NCBI GenBank assembly: GCA_005881995.1
Contig: VBHV01000339.1
Location: 1 to 7,015 of the forward strand
DNA length: 7,015 bases
Reading direction: 5' to 3'
From: Chloroflexota bacterium
GTDB lineage: Bacteria > Chloroflexota > Ktedonobacteria > Ktedonobacterales > Ktedonobacteraceae
The notes under the pieces: model-generated
What the model saw: the letters and a program-made list of their open reading frames with translations, nothing else
Databases searched by the model: none
Told to the model about the DNA's origin: nothing
Shown: positions 6,901-7,015 of the stretch, piece by piece
Position numbering within the stretch: position 1 is the first letter of the stretch
Layout of the letters: each line of letters opens with the position of its first letter
Program-made: the position numbers and the translations under genes

Positions 6901-7015
6901 TCTCCATCTTATCCAAAAATTGGCGGGCATAGGCGGACAACGACTCAACATAGCGGCGTTGTCCCTCGGCAAAAATGGTATCAAAGGCCAGGCTACTCTT
7001 GCCTGACCCTGAGAG
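3943..7015 (-). pseudogene. uvrA: uvrA, excinuclease ABC subunit A: 5' end outside the window, frameshifted by an internal deletion
   Basis: UvrA is the dimeric ABC ATPase that finds bulky DNA lesions and loads UvrB. The frame enters at the right edge inside Walker A ([13 protein letters not shown]), so about 30-35 codons are missing there. It continues with [23 protein letters not shown] and CPDC zinc cysteines, signature [12 protein letters not shown] (about 5278), [11 protein letters not shown], and second Walker [10 protein letters not shown] (about 4822-4796), up to CEAC and NFLPDVYVP (about 4459). There about 26 conserved codons, including the partner CxxC of the C-terminal zinc finger, are absent and the frame shifts. 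The first frame stops at 4394 after 20 unrelated residues. The second frame resumes with LDMTVEEA, signature [13 protein letters not shown] (about 4332) and DEPTTGLH, and runs to TAG at 3943. No other defect is visible, so decay is recent or the deletion is an assembly error. As written, the product lacks ATPase site completion and should be inactive. Confidence 0.88.
4453..4459 (-). other. Junction of the internal uvrA deletion (about 77 bp lost, frame shift)
   Basis: On the minus strand the codon for Pro of DVYVP (4457-4459) is separated by one base from the CTG that begins LDMTVEEA (4453-4455). In E. coli UvrA, 26 residues lie between the same two points, so 78 bases are replaced by 1. The loss of about 77 bp is not a multiple of three and produces the frame change. 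The exact break can sit a few bases either way. Confidence 0.8.

Noticed and set aside
1..7015. CRISPR array, tRNA or rRNA genes
   Set aside because: No regularly spaced repeats, cloverleaf or rRNA sequence was seen on either strand.

Overview
The window looks like a piece of chromosome from a Chloroflexota bacterium, probably Ktedonobacteria-like. This is inferred from moderate GC content, UvrA sequence style, and an IS607-type transposon carrying tnpB; no taxonomic marker is present, so the assignment is tentative. The layout is an insertion element (about 1-1800, minus strand), a small cupin gene (1821-2243, minus), a long non-coding divergent region (2244-2621), a WecA/TagO-type membrane glycosyltransferase (2622-3932, plus) and uvrA (3943 to beyond the right edge, minus).

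The element has the classic IS607 order. A serine-recombinase transposase, tnpA, overlaps by 41 bp an apparently intact tnpB that encodes an RNA-guided RuvC nuclease. The last codons of tnpB and the following 44 bases hold two GC-rich hairpins. This is where the guide RNA scaffold (omega/reRNA) and the right end of such elements lie. The window stops just past the second hairpin, so the guide region and the exact end are not visible.

The cupin gene has an unusually clear promoter: TTGCCA, 17 bp, TACAAT, then a Shine-Dalgarno sequence. A perfect 20-bp palindrome sits over the predicted transcription start, so it is probably controlled by a dimeric repressor. Further inverted repeats fill the rest of the divergent region, including three bulged stems in the leader of the glycosyltransferase gene. 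That gene probably starts a lipid-linked glycan pathway by loading a sugar-1-phosphate on undecaprenyl phosphate.

uvrA (excision-repair ABC ATPase) is the main anomaly. Its reading frame is clean on both sides of one lesion near 4453-4459, where about 77 bp normally encoding the second half of the C-terminal zinc finger are missing. The net loss shifts the frame, so the upstream product ends after 20 foreign residues and lacks the second ABC signature and Walker B. This is either a recent inactivating deletion (perhaps tolerated because another uvrA copy exists) or an assembly error. The gene also carries two long family-atypical insertions. The insertion element, cupin, glycosyltransferase and uvrA have no obvious joint function; they look like ordinary neighbours next to a mobile element.
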